The notes beneath the pieces are model-generated. The model did not search any database and was not told the DNA's origin. It saw only the letters and a list, made by a program, of their open reading frames with translations. This document shows, piece after piece, positions 56,297 to 64,000 of a stretch of 64,000 bases of DNA (positions within the stretch are counted from its first letter, which is position 1; the number at the start of each line of letters is the position of its first letter). Made by a program: the position numbers and the translations under genes. The stretch lies in the NCBI RefSeq assembly GCF_004005495.1, contig NZ_RZYA01000001.1, positions 620,001 to 684,000 on the forward strand, given 5' to 3'. The stretch is from Streptomyces antnestii (GTDB lineage Bacteria > Actinomycetota > Actinomycetes > Streptomycetales > Streptomycetaceae).

Positions 56297-57541
56297 TTAC
56301 AGGCCTGCCGGGCTCGGCTCTGCTTCCGCCCCACTTCGACGTTCGGTGGTCCAGTAGAGGAGGGCGACGAGGGGCAGGGCGGCACCGAGTGCGGTGAGGC
56401 CGGTCCAGCCTTCGGCGTGGTAGACGACGGATCCGAGCTGCGATCCGACCGCGCCGCCCACGAAGAACATGGCGATGAAGGCGCTGTTGAGGCGGGCGCG
56501 CGCGGCGGGGTCGAGCTGGTAGACGGTGTGCTGGCCGAGGATCAGGGTCGTCTGTACGGCCATGTCGACGACGATCGCGGCCAGGGCGATCAGCACGACG
56601 CTGTGTCCGCCGAACCCGGCGAGCGCGAAGGCCAGGGCAACGACCACGAAGGCGATGCCGGTCATGGGGCGGACGAGCCCACGGTCGGCCCAGTGCCCGG
56701 CGAACGGGGCGATGGCCGCTCCGGCCGCGCCGACGAGGGCGAACACGCCGACCCCGACGGGGGAGTAGTGGAAGCGGGGGCCGGTCAGGACGAAGGAGAC
56801 CGTGGTCCAGAAGGCGCTGAAGGCGCCGAACATCGCCGCCTGGTAGAGACCGCGCCGCACCAGCGCAGGGTGCGTGCGCACCAGACGGACGGTGGAGCGC
56901 AGCACGTGGTGGTACGGGATGGTCGTGGTCGGCGCGTGCTCCGGCAGGGCCACGCGCAGGGCCACGGCCAGCACGGCCATCAGGGCGGCGGAGCCGAGGA
57001 AGACGACGCGCCAGCCGGCGACGTCCGAGACCAGGCTGCTCAGCGTGCGGGAGAGCAGGATGCCGGTGAGCAGCCCGCTCATCACCCGGCCGACGATGCG
57101 GCCGCGGGCATGGTCAGGAGCGAGGCCGGCGGCGAACGGCACGAGGATCTGGGCGACGACCGAGGTGGCGCCGCTGACCAGCGAGGCGATCAGCAGCATG
57201 GGGAAGCTGGTGGCGAGTCCCGCCGCCACGAGGGCGAGGGTCGTGACCGCCAGCAGAACGGTGACCAGGTTGCGCTTCTCCAGCCGGTCGCCGAGCGGGA
57301 CCAGGAAGAGCATGCCGATCACGTAGCCGACCTGGGTGAGCGTGATCAGTGCCCCGGCCGCGGCCGTGCTGATGTGGAAGACACCGCTCAGCGAGGACAG
57401 GAGGGGCTGGGCGTAGTAGAGGTTGGCGACCGTCATGCCGGAGGCGACGGCCAGGAGCGCGACCAGCCACCCTGGCACGCCGTGCGGGGCCGTCGCGGTC
57501 GCGGGCCGACGCGAGGTCCTGAGTTCGGATGATGCGGACAT
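56297..57541 (-). CDS. MFS transporter (drug/sugar efflux, AraJ/YnfM-like)
   Basis: 414 residues with 12 hydrophobic helices. Helix 1 (GWLVALLAVASGMTVANLYYAQPLL) and motif A GMLFLVPLGDRLEKRN between helices 2 and 3 are clear. The motif-C-like segment AQILVPFAAGLAPDHARGRIVG fits the drug:H+ antiporter-1 group of the AraJ/YnfM type. AAGAAGG precedes the ATG at 57541. It is likely a proton-driven exporter with unknown cargo. Confidence 0.87.
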   Translation of the reverse strand: MSASSELRTSRRPATATAPHGVPGWLVALLAVASGMTVANLYYAQPLLSSLSGVFHISTAAAGALITLTQVGYVIGMLFLVPLGDRLEKRNLVTVLLAVTTLALVAAGLATSFPMLLIASLVSGATSVVAQILVPFAAGLAPDHARGRIVGRVMSGLLTGILLSRTLSSLVSDVAGWRVVFLGSAALMAVLAVALRVALPEHAPTTTIPYHHVLRSTVRLVRTHPALVRRGLYQAAMFGAFSAFWTTVSFVLTGPRFHYSPVGVGVFALVGAAGAAIAPFAGHWADRGLVRPMTGIAFVVVALAFALAGFGGHSVVLIALAAIVVDMAVQTTLILGQHTVYQLDPAARARLNSAFIAMFFVGGAVGSQLGSVVYHAEGWTGLTALGAALPLVALLYWTTERRSGAEAEPSPAGL

Positions 57542-57679
57542 GTGCACCTTCTTGGCGGGGCGAGCCGGGAGACCGGCGCGGGCGGTAGTGCCGTGGATGG
57601 CCGGCAGCTTCCTCGATGCCGTCACGCAGGCGTAAGCGTCGGTGCGCCCCGGGTGCTTCCCTGTCCGCGGCGATGGTTC

Positions 57680-57718
57680 GGGATGTCGCTCATCTCCATC
57701 GGAGATGAGCGACATCCC
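57680..57718. terminator. Perfect 18-bp hairpin between the GNAT and MFS genes
   Basis: GGGATGTCGCTCATCTCC and its exact complement around ATC. It lies 27 bp past the GNAT stop (leftward) and 139 bp before the MFS start. No T-tract. Its perfection also allows an operator or attenuator role for the MFS gene. Confidence 0.7.
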
Positions 57719-57744
57719 ACAGCCCGTACCGCTGGTGCCCCGGG

Positions 57745-58086
57745 TCAGCGCGCCAGCTCGGCCTCCAGCCATCGCAGGACTTCGGGGGTCACCGGGTCCG
57801 CGATGTCGGCGAACTCGTCGTGCTTCCTGAGGAACTTCGCCACGTAAGGGCAGACCGGCACGATGCGTTTCCCGGCGGCACGTGCGTCGGTCAGGGCCTG
57901 CTGGACGAGGATCGAAGCCAGGCCCTGACCGGTGAAGGCGTCGTCGATCTCGGTGTGGTAGAAGACGCGCTGGTCATCGTGGTCGCGGTAGGCGGTGAGG
58001 CCTGCGGCGCTGCCGTCGACCAGGATTTCGTACCGGTGCCTGGCATCCACACGCTGGACGGTCGGAGCGGCGGCGGGCTGTGTCAT
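57745..58086 (-). CDS. Small GNAT-like N-acetyltransferase (YjdJ type)
   Basis: 113 residues, the short single-domain Gcn5-like acetyltransferase type. The core is YEILVDGSAAGLTAYRD, TEIDDAFTGQGLASILVQQALTDARAAGKRIVPVCPYVAKFL; the acetyl-CoA loop is the TGQGLAS segment. GAAAGG precedes the ATG at 58086. It starts 10 bp after the pirin stop and is probably co-transcribed with it. The acceptor is unknown. Confidence 0.88.
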   Translation of the reverse strand: MTQPAAAPTVQRVDARHRYEILVDGSAAGLTAYRDHDDQRVFYHTEIDDAFTGQGLASILVQQALTDARAAGKRIVPVCPYVAKFLRKHDEFADIADPVTPEVLRWLEAELAR

Positions 58087-58096
58087 CGTGAGCCTT

Positions 58097-59077
58097 TCAG
58101 GGGCGTGTCGGGTTCTTGCGTGGCGTGAGGGTGGCATGTGGAAGGGCGGGCGCGGGAAGGCGGTGGCCGTCGTGACCTTCGACGCTTCCGAAGCGGTCGG
58201 ACGCGTTTTCCCAGGCTTCCCTGGCGTCGACGATGTCCTCGTGACTGCGGCCGATGAAGTTCCACCACATGACGATCTGCTCCTCGAACGGCGTCCCGCC
58301 CAGCAGCACCACCCGGGCGGGGGTGTCCGACTCGTTCGTCAGCGTCAGGGTGTCGTTTCCGGTGCCGAGGTAGCCGAGTTCCGCCGGGACCAGGAGTGTT
58401 CCGCCCATGCGGACCTTCCCTTCGTCGACGAGCAGGCCGTGCTCGAAGGCGGCATCCACCGGGAGTGCGGTCGTCGAGCGCGGGTCGAGGACGAGTTCGG
58501 CGCCGAGCAAGGGCGTGAACGTCCGGACGGGGGAAGTGTCACCGGCGAGGGATCCCAGGAACACCCTGAGGTCTGCCCCGCCCACCCGAACAGGGTTCGG
58601 CACGTGGTGCTGGAAGTCCCGGTGGGTGTTCCGGTGTTGTTCCGGCAGAGCCACCCACAGCTGGACGCCGTGCAGGATCGTGGTGCCGGCGGTGGACACC
58701 TCCGAGTGGCTGATGCCGTACCCGCCCGTCATGAGGTTCAGCTCGCCGGGCCGTACGAACGCGTGGCTGCCCAGGCTGTCGCGGTGCTCGATCTCCCCGC
58801 TGAACAGCCAGCTCACGGTCTGCAGACCGGTGTGCGGATGGGGAGCGACGTCCATGCCGCCGGTGTCGGCGACGTCGTCGGGTCCGTAGTGGTCGATGAA
58901 ACACCAGGCGCCGATCAGCGTCCGCGCCCGCTGCGGCAGCGTGCGCCGCACCGTCATGGCTCGTGGCCCGCCCAACGGGACGTCCCGCGGGGTCAGCACG
59001 TCGACCTGCGGCGCGGCCTCACCGTGTTCGGCGGCATCGCAGCGCAGTGCGGCCGGATTCGTTTCGACGTTGCTCAT
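58097..59077 (-). CDS. Pirin family protein
   Basis: 326-residue bicupin. The N-terminal cupin carries the metal site PHPHTGLQTVSWLFSGEIEHRDS (two His, a later His and a Glu). The C-terminal cupin has GTPFEEQIVMWWNFIGRSHEDI. Pirins may be redox sensors or quercetinase-like dioxygenases. The ATG at 59077 was chosen at MSNVETNP. It is divergent from an AhpD-like gene across a 124-bp AT-rich promoter region and leads the pirin-GNAT pair. Confidence 0.88.
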   Translation of the reverse strand: MSNVETNPAALRCDAAEHGEAAPQVDVLTPRDVPLGGPRAMTVRRTLPQRARTLIGAWCFIDHYGPDDVADTGGMDVAPHPHTGLQTVSWLFSGEIEHRDSLGSHAFVRPGELNLMTGGYGISHSEVSTAGTTILHGVQLWVALPEQHRNTHRDFQHHVPNPVRVGGADLRVFLGSLAGDTSPVRTFTPLLGAELVLDPRSTTALPVDAAFEHGLLVDEGKVRMGGTLLVPAELGYLGTGNDTLTLTNESDTPARVVLLGGTPFEEQIVMWWNFIGRSHEDIVDAREAWENASDRFGSVEGHDGHRLPAPALPHATLTPRKNPTRP

Positions 59078-59201
59078 CGAAGGCCTTCCCACATCCCAAG
59101 GTGATTTTATATTCAACAATCATGCCTGATAGTAAGTCCGTGTCCCCAAACACGCACGGCACGGCGAGCAAGGGCCGGGAGCGGCCTCGAAGGAGCCCAA
59201 G

Positions 59202-59684
59202 TTGATAGACACCACCGCGCAGCCTGTGAATCGGCGGGTCTTGATCGACAAACAGAGCCCCAAGGCCTACCACGCACTGGTCGAGACGGCCGATGCGGTC
59301 CGGACGGTCGCTGCCGAGGCGGGGCTGGACCGCCGCCTGGTGGAGCTGATCAACCTCCGTGTGTCACAGATCAACGGCTGCGCCTACTGCCTGAATGTGC
59401 ACACCAGGGCCGCGCTGCGCGCCGGGGAGACCACTCAGCGTCTGGGCGTGCTGGCTGCCTGGCGCGACACCGAGCTGTTCACGGAGCAGGAGCGTGCGGC
59501 TCTCGCCCTGGCGGAGGCGACCACCGAACCCGCTGACGCCGCCGCGCAGGAGAGCGCGTACGACAGCGCTCGCCGGTTCCTCGACGACGACGAGATCTCC
59601 GCGGTGATCTGGGTGGCGATCACCATCAACGCGTTCAACCGCGTCTCCGTCCTGAGCAAGCACCGTGTCCGCAGGAACCCTTGA
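59202..59684 (+). CDS. Carboxymuconolactone decarboxylase/AhpD-like peroxidase protein
   Basis: 160 residues of the AhpD core type. The redox motif is C60-A-Y-C63 with H67 (NGCAYCLNVH), and the proton-relay Glu lies in LVELINLRVSQ. Such proteins reduce peroxides or recycle AhpC. The start is TTG at 59202, preceded by AAGGAG at 6 bases. It is divergent from pirin, a common pairing in redox-stress loci, and convergent with the next hydrolase gene. Confidence 0.87.
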   Translation: MIDTTAQPVNRRVLIDKQSPKAYHALVETADAVRTVAAEAGLDRRLVELINLRVSQINGCAYCLNVHTRAALRAGETTQRLGVLAAWRDTELFTEQERAALALAEATTEPADAAAQESAYDSARRFLDDDEISAVIWVAITINAFNRVSVLSKHRVRRNP

Positions 59685-59711
59685 CAGCCGGTTCCCGAGA
59701 TCCGAATCGGC

Positions 59712-60437
59712 TCAGTGGGCGGTGGCCCGGACGGCCTCCTCGATCAACTCGATGACGCGCTCCGGGTGGGCGAGCATCACCAGGTGCGAGGAGTCGACCT
59801 CGACAGTGGTCATGCCGGCACGCGTGTAGCCGTAGCGCTCCACCTCGGGGTTGATGGTGTGGTCGGCCGTGGCGACCAGACCCCAGGAGGGCTTGGTCTT
59901 CCACGCCGCCTTCGGCGCCTTCTCCGCGAAGGCCTGTGCGGCCAGGGGGCGTTGGGAGACGGCGAGGACGGCCGCCAGGCCGGGATCGACATCGGCGGCG
60001 AAGACGGACGGGAACTTGTCGATCTCGACCGACACGTCGGTGCCGGGAGTGGTGGAGCCCTCGACCGGGAAGGGCGTGTGGACGAGCGCGCCGGCGAGGT
60101 CGGAATCCGGGAAGCCGCCCTGCAACTCGCCCAGGCTCTCGCCCTCCTCCAGGGCGTAGCCGGCCAGGTAGACCAGCGCTGTGACGTTGTCCTCCGCACC
60201 GGCGACGGTGATGACGGCGCCGCCGTAGGAGTGCCCGACCAGCACGACCGGACCGGGTATCCCACGGACGATCGAGGCGATGTAGGCGGAGTCGCCGAGC
60301 AGACTGCGGTTGGGCACTGCCGGAGCCACGACATCCAGGCCGCGGGCGATCAGTTCGGGGATGACGCGGGCGAAGCCGGACGCGTCGGCGAAGGCGCCGT
60401 GGACCAGCACGACGGTCGGGCTGCCGGAACGGGACAA
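59712..60437 (-). CDS. Alpha/beta hydrolase (EstC-like) 2
   Basis: 241 residues. VVLVHGAFADASGF, nucleophile elbow VLVGHSYGGAVIT (Ser intact) and catalytic His in VDSSHLVMLAHPERV. It is clearly paralogous to 52100-52864 (shared HGAF.DAS, APANP/APAVPNR, QRPLA or QRPIA, KPSW). The start is taken as TTG at 60437 after GGGAG, because the frame holds no nearer ATG or GTG before the first strand. Substrate unknown. Confidence 0.85.
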   Translation of the reverse strand: MSRSGSPTVVLVHGAFADASGFARVIPELIARGLDVVAPAVPNRSLLGDSAYIASIVRGIPGPVVLVGHSYGGAVITVAGAEDNVTALVYLAGYALEEGESLGELQGGFPDSDLAGALVHTPFPVEGSTTPGTDVSVEIDKFPSVFAADVDPGLAAVLAVSQRPLAAQAFAEKAPKAAWKTKPSWGLVATADHTINPEVERYGYTRAGMTTVEVDSSHLVMLAHPERVIELIEEAVRATAH

Positions 60438-60722
60438 GTCACAACTCCCTGTGGATGTCGGCCGAGGTGATCGACCGATGCGGGCCGGGGGCTCGAACAG
60501 CACACTAGGGGCCGCCGGCGAGGACGCCTTGTCCGCCGGTGCACCGTCTGTGGTCCGTCCGCGCCTGTGAGCAGTGCGGGCGAGGGACACCTTCGACAGG
60601 CCTGCGCGGCAGTGCTCCGGCACTCGGCACTCGTCCTCTTCCCGCTCTTCCTGCCCTTCCTGGCACTTCCAGGCAAGCAGCGATGCACTGAAGGACAACA
60701 GGCGGCGAGACGTCCGCCCTAG

Positions 60723-61625
<903 letters not shown>

Positions 61626-62062
61626 CCTCCCGCCGCAGGCCCGCCCCCGGCGGGCTTGCGGTCAAAACGATGAAGGTCACCACGGGCAGGTGAGTGCCTC
61701 GGCGACGGTCGCCGGTGCCGGTGCCGGTGCCGGTGCCGGTGCCGGTGCCGGTGCCGGTGCCGGTGTCCAGGGCCGGGCGTCCATGGCTGGGTCCGACATG
61801 ATCCGTCGGAAGCGTGGCCTCGGCGCTGCTGACTTCCCGGTGCCGGCGCCCGCCGGCCTGGAGCGCCTTCCAGTAAGTCGGCTCCGCGACCAGGGTCTTG
61901 TCGGCGCAGTCGTCGATGCGCGCTCGCTCATCGGCAGGAGGCGCAGCAGCGCCAGGGCGTTGGTCGCGGCGAGGGGCAGGCACGGTTGGAGACAGGCGAT
62001 CGGGGCCGTGAACCGGGCCGATGCTCAATCGGCAGCCGCAGTGCCATCGCGCAAGCTCGATG
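61626..62062. other. 437-bp gap with a hexanucleotide microsatellite, no gene seen
   Basis: Between the haloperoxidase-like and P450 genes no frame shows a recognisable protein, although long open frames exist because of base composition. The only clear structure is the GCCGGT array at 61711-61764. Confidence 0.6.
61711..61764. repeat. Nine tandem GCCGGT units
   Basis: A perfect hexanucleotide array of 54 bp followed by GTGTCC. Such an array can change length by replication slippage. It encodes alternating Ala-Gly or Thr-Gly in open frames, but no real gene is evident. Confidence 0.9.
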
Positions 62063-63265
62063 TCAGGACTTCCATCGCACCGGCAGCTGACGCGGGCCCC
62101 GGATGAGCATGCCGTGGCGCCAGGTCAGGGCGGCCGGGTGGGCGTCGAGTGCGAGGTCGGGGCAGCGCTCCAGCAGGGCACGGATCGCGATCTGAGCCTC
62201 CAGGCGGGCGAGTGGCGCGCCGAGGCAGTAGTGGATGCCGTGACCGAAGGCGACATGACCGCCCGCGGCCCGCCGGATGTCGAAGCGGCCGGGGTCGGGG
62301 AAGCGCGCCGGGTCGTGGTTCGAGTCCGCCAGAGCCACGAGGACCAGCTCACCACCGCCGGGGATGACCGTGGTGCCGATCTCGACCGGCTCGGTGGTGA
62401 ACCTGAACGTCGGCGTCTCCACCGGCCCGTCGTAGCGCAGCATCTCCTCCACCGCGCTGTCGATGAGCGTCATGTCCTCGCGCAGTGAGGCGAGTTGATC
62501 GGGATGGGTCAGCAGGGCCAATACGCCGTTGGAGATCAGATTGACCGTGGTCTCATGCCCCGCGACAAGCAGCAGCCAGGCGGTACCGCGCAGTTCGTCC
62601 GTGGACAGCCGGTCGCCGTCCTCGGCAGTGGTGCGGATCAGGGCGCTCATCAGGTCCTGGCCCGGGGCCAGTCGCTTGCGCTCCAGCAAGTCGACGAGAT
62701 ATGCGGACGCCTCACCCGTCGCCGCCAGCCGCGCCCCCGGGTCGGGGTCGGTGAGGATCGTGCCGGTCCAGGCGCGGAACGCGGCCCGGTCCAGCATCGG
62801 CACACCGAGCAGCTCGCAGATCACCGAGATCGGAAGCGGGAACGAGAGTGACTCGACGAGATCGGCCCGCCCTTCCGGAAGCGCCACCATCGCATCGAGC
62901 AACTCGTTGGTGATCTGCCGCACCCGCGGCGAGAGCTGTTCGATCCGGCGCGGAGTGAACTCGCGGACGACCAGCTTGCGCAGCCGCTCATGGTCCGGTG
63001 GATCGGAGTTGAGCATGTGCGGTCCCGCAGACGGACTGGGGATCGGAAAGGAAGGCGAGGCGTTCTTCCACTGCTTGGACAACCGCGGATCCACCAGCGC
63101 GGCCCGGCCGGCCTCGTACCCGACCACGAGCCAGGCCTCCGTACCCTCCGGAATCCGCACCTTGTGCACGGGGCCGCGCTCCCGCAGCGCCGCGTAAACC
63201 GGATAGGGATCGCGGACGAAGTCCTCGCCCATCGCGACCAGATCGATCACCTCGGCTGCCGCCAT
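62063..63265 (-). CDS. Cytochrome P450 (class I bacterial, CYP105/107-like)
   Basis: 400-residue soluble P450. The haem-binding loop is FGHGIHYCLGAPLAR with C347 as axial ligand. The I-helix motif is AGHETT (235-240), and the K-helix ExxR is E274-x-x-R277. No membrane anchor. No ferredoxin gene lies nearby, so electrons come from partners elsewhere. It has no clear biosynthetic neighbours, so it is more likely a stand-alone detoxifying or tailoring enzyme. It is the last intact gene before the right copy of the 30-bp repeat. Confidence 0.92.
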   Translation of the reverse strand: MAAAEVIDLVAMGEDFVRDPYPVYAALRERGPVHKVRIPEGTEAWLVVGYEAGRAALVDPRLSKQWKNASPSFPIPSPSAGPHMLNSDPPDHERLRKLVVREFTPRRIEQLSPRVRQITNELLDAMVALPEGRADLVESLSFPLPISVICELLGVPMLDRAAFRAWTGTILTDPDPGARLAATGEASAYLVDLLERKRLAPGQDLMSALIRTTAEDGDRLSTDELRGTAWLLLVAGHETTVNLISNGVLALLTHPDQLASLREDMTLIDSAVEEMLRYDGPVETPTFRFTTEPVEIGTTVIPGGGELVLVALADSNHDPARFPDPGRFDIRRAAGGHVAFGHGIHYCLGAPLARLEAQIAIRALLERCPDLALDAHPAALTWRHGMLIRGPRQLPVRWKS

Positions 63266-63426
63266 CGCCTGCCCCCCCGTCTCCCGCTTCGCCCGACGCT
63301 AGCAGCGGGCGGTGCTTCGGCGAAGGACGCATTCAGCCGAACCGGGCCGGGAAAGACTGGCACCCCGCGCCCGGCGCTCGGCGTTCTCCGCCGCTCGTGA
63401 CCAGAGGCGGCCAGGCGGACGGCGGC

Positions 63427-63456
63427 ATGCCTGGTCAGCACGCTGACCAGGCATTT
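63427..63456. terminator. Right copy of the 30-bp tRNA-Leu terminator repeat (candidate attR)
   Basis: Exact copy, same orientation, of 40041-40070, including the loop AC and the TTT. The flanking bases differ on both sides (C before and C after, versus A and T). It lies 18 bp past the stop of the leftward binding-protein gene, for which it can serve as terminator. Confidence 0.8.
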
Positions 63457-63474
63457 CGCTCGTTGCCGCCCCGA

Positions 63475-64000
63475 TTACCGGGCCATCCGCAGGAACCCGA
63501 CGTTGAAGTCCTGCTGCGTCGGCGAGAACGGGATGTTCCTGACCCGCCCGTCCGACAGGACGGTGATCGCCGGGTAGGCGATGTAGAGCAGGGCGTGATC
63601 GGCGAGGATCTTGTTCTGGGCCTTGGTGAAAGCCGCACACGCCTTGCTTGCGGTCGGAGCGGTGTTCCCCTCCTTCAGCCACCGGTCGACCTGCCGGTCG
63701 GCGTACCAGGTGTAGTTCGTCGACCCGGCGAAGGCCGAGTTGTACTCACGGTCCAGCTGCGGACCCGCCTCGGGGTAGGAGGCGAAGTCCCACGCGAGCG
63801 CGATGTCAGGCATCGTGGACTGCTTGGAGACGCGCGCCGAGTACTGAGGGAACGTCACCGCCTGGAGCTCCGCCTTGAGGCCGATCTTCTTCAGGGAGTC
63901 CTGGAGGATGGTGCCGGCCACGTTGAACTCGTCGACGGTCGGCTGGTAGGCGATCGTGACGGTCTTCCCCTCCACGCCGGCCTCGCGGATGAGGGCCTTC
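63475..64000 (-). CDS. Peptide/nickel-type ABC transporter substrate-binding protein (C-terminal part)
   Basis: The last 175 or so residues of a family 5 extracellular binding protein (DppA/OppA class). The frame is open to the window edge, so the start lies beyond 64000. Visible segments are TVTIAYQPTVDEFNVAGTILQDSLKKIGLKAEL, DIALAWDFASYPEAGPQ and YIAYPAITVLSDGRVRNIPFSPTQQDFN, the last being the usual C-terminal pattern. It lies just outside the candidate island and may be the original neighbour of tRNA-Leu. Confidence 0.85.
   Translation of the reverse strand, partial: KALIREAGVEGKTVTIAYQPTVDEFNVAGTILQDSLKKIGLKAELQAVTFPQYSARVSKQSTMPDIALAWDFASYPEAGPQLDREYNSAFAGSTNYTWYADRQVDRWLKEGNTAPTASKACAAFTKAQNKILADHALLYIAYPAITVLSDGRVRNIPFSPTQQDFNVGFLRMAR

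Noticed and set aside
61711..61764. CRISPR-like array
   Set aside because: The units are 6 bp with no spacers; it is a microsatellite. No cas gene is in the window.

Overview
The window looks like a Streptomyces-type actinomycete chromosome. It is very GC-rich with G/C at nearly every third codon position, most starts have AGGAGG-like ribosome sites, and GTG/TTG starts, Tat substrates, ROK/GntR/LuxR regulators and repeats resembling known Streptomyces intergenic repeats are all present. No rRNA, CRISPR array, phage gene or transposase was seen. There is one tRNA, tRNA-Leu(GAG).

1-6.5 kb: a leftward operon encodes a 2-dehydropantoate-reductase homologue, a molybdopterin formate dehydrogenase catalytic subunit and a NuoE-NuoF fusion diaphorase (cut by the left edge). 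Divergent to it are a KAS III-like enzyme and a GntR/FCD repressor. 27.9-39.8 kb: two oxalate/formate-antiporter-family MFS proteins, an ADP-forming acyl-CoA ligase, formyl-CoA:oxalate CoA-transferase (frc) and oxalyl-CoA decarboxylase (oxc) face a divergent sucC/sucD-like pair and an aldehyde dehydrogenase. Together the two loci read as one oxalate pathway: uptake, CoA activation, decarboxylation to formyl-CoA, formate release, formate oxidation to CO2 with NADH, and possibly oxalyl-CoA reduction to glyoxylate. A shared operator-like motif (consensus ATAYTGTNNACARTAT) lies in front of the FDH operon, in front of gntR and in the oxc/sucC divergent promoter, which suggests the GntR protein controls both loci.

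6.6-19.4 kb: an LtrA-like membrane protein, then a ROK regulator and a ribose-type sugar ABC importer (ATPase, permease, lipoprotein binding protein). These are followed by a Gfo/Idh/MocA oxidoreductase, a TIM-barrel isomerase, a secreted PQQ-type sugar dehydrogenase (PKD and CBM6) and a ThuA-DUF1080 lipoprotein. The set fits import and turnover of an oxidised (3-keto) sugar or glycoside. 19.5-27.9 kb: a tight, mostly ATGA-overlapping operon carries eboA, eboB (TatD-like), eboC (UbiA-like), eboE and eboF homologues. A myo-inositol-phosphate-synthase-like protein sits where other bacteria have EboD, and there are two extra TIM-barrel isomerases, one with a Tat signal.

40.0-63.5 kb: tRNA-Leu is followed by a hairpin terminator, and an identical 30-bp copy in the same orientation lies at 63,427-63,456. 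The roughly 23.4 kb between them is a candidate genomic island. It holds a Dps protein, a second LtrA, several alpha/beta hydrolases, an amidohydrolase, an isochorismatase, DoxX and DUF1275 membrane proteins, AraC and LuxR-AAA regulators, a sugar ABC importer without its ATPase, an MFS exporter, GNAT, pirin, AhpD and a P450. It also contains at least one decayed AraC fragment and no recognisable integrase. To the right is the 3' part of a peptide-binding protein gene.

Streptomyces-type repeats lie inside coding sequence in three places: the NuoE-NuoF linker, the EboC-like prenyltransferase and the LtrA 3' end.
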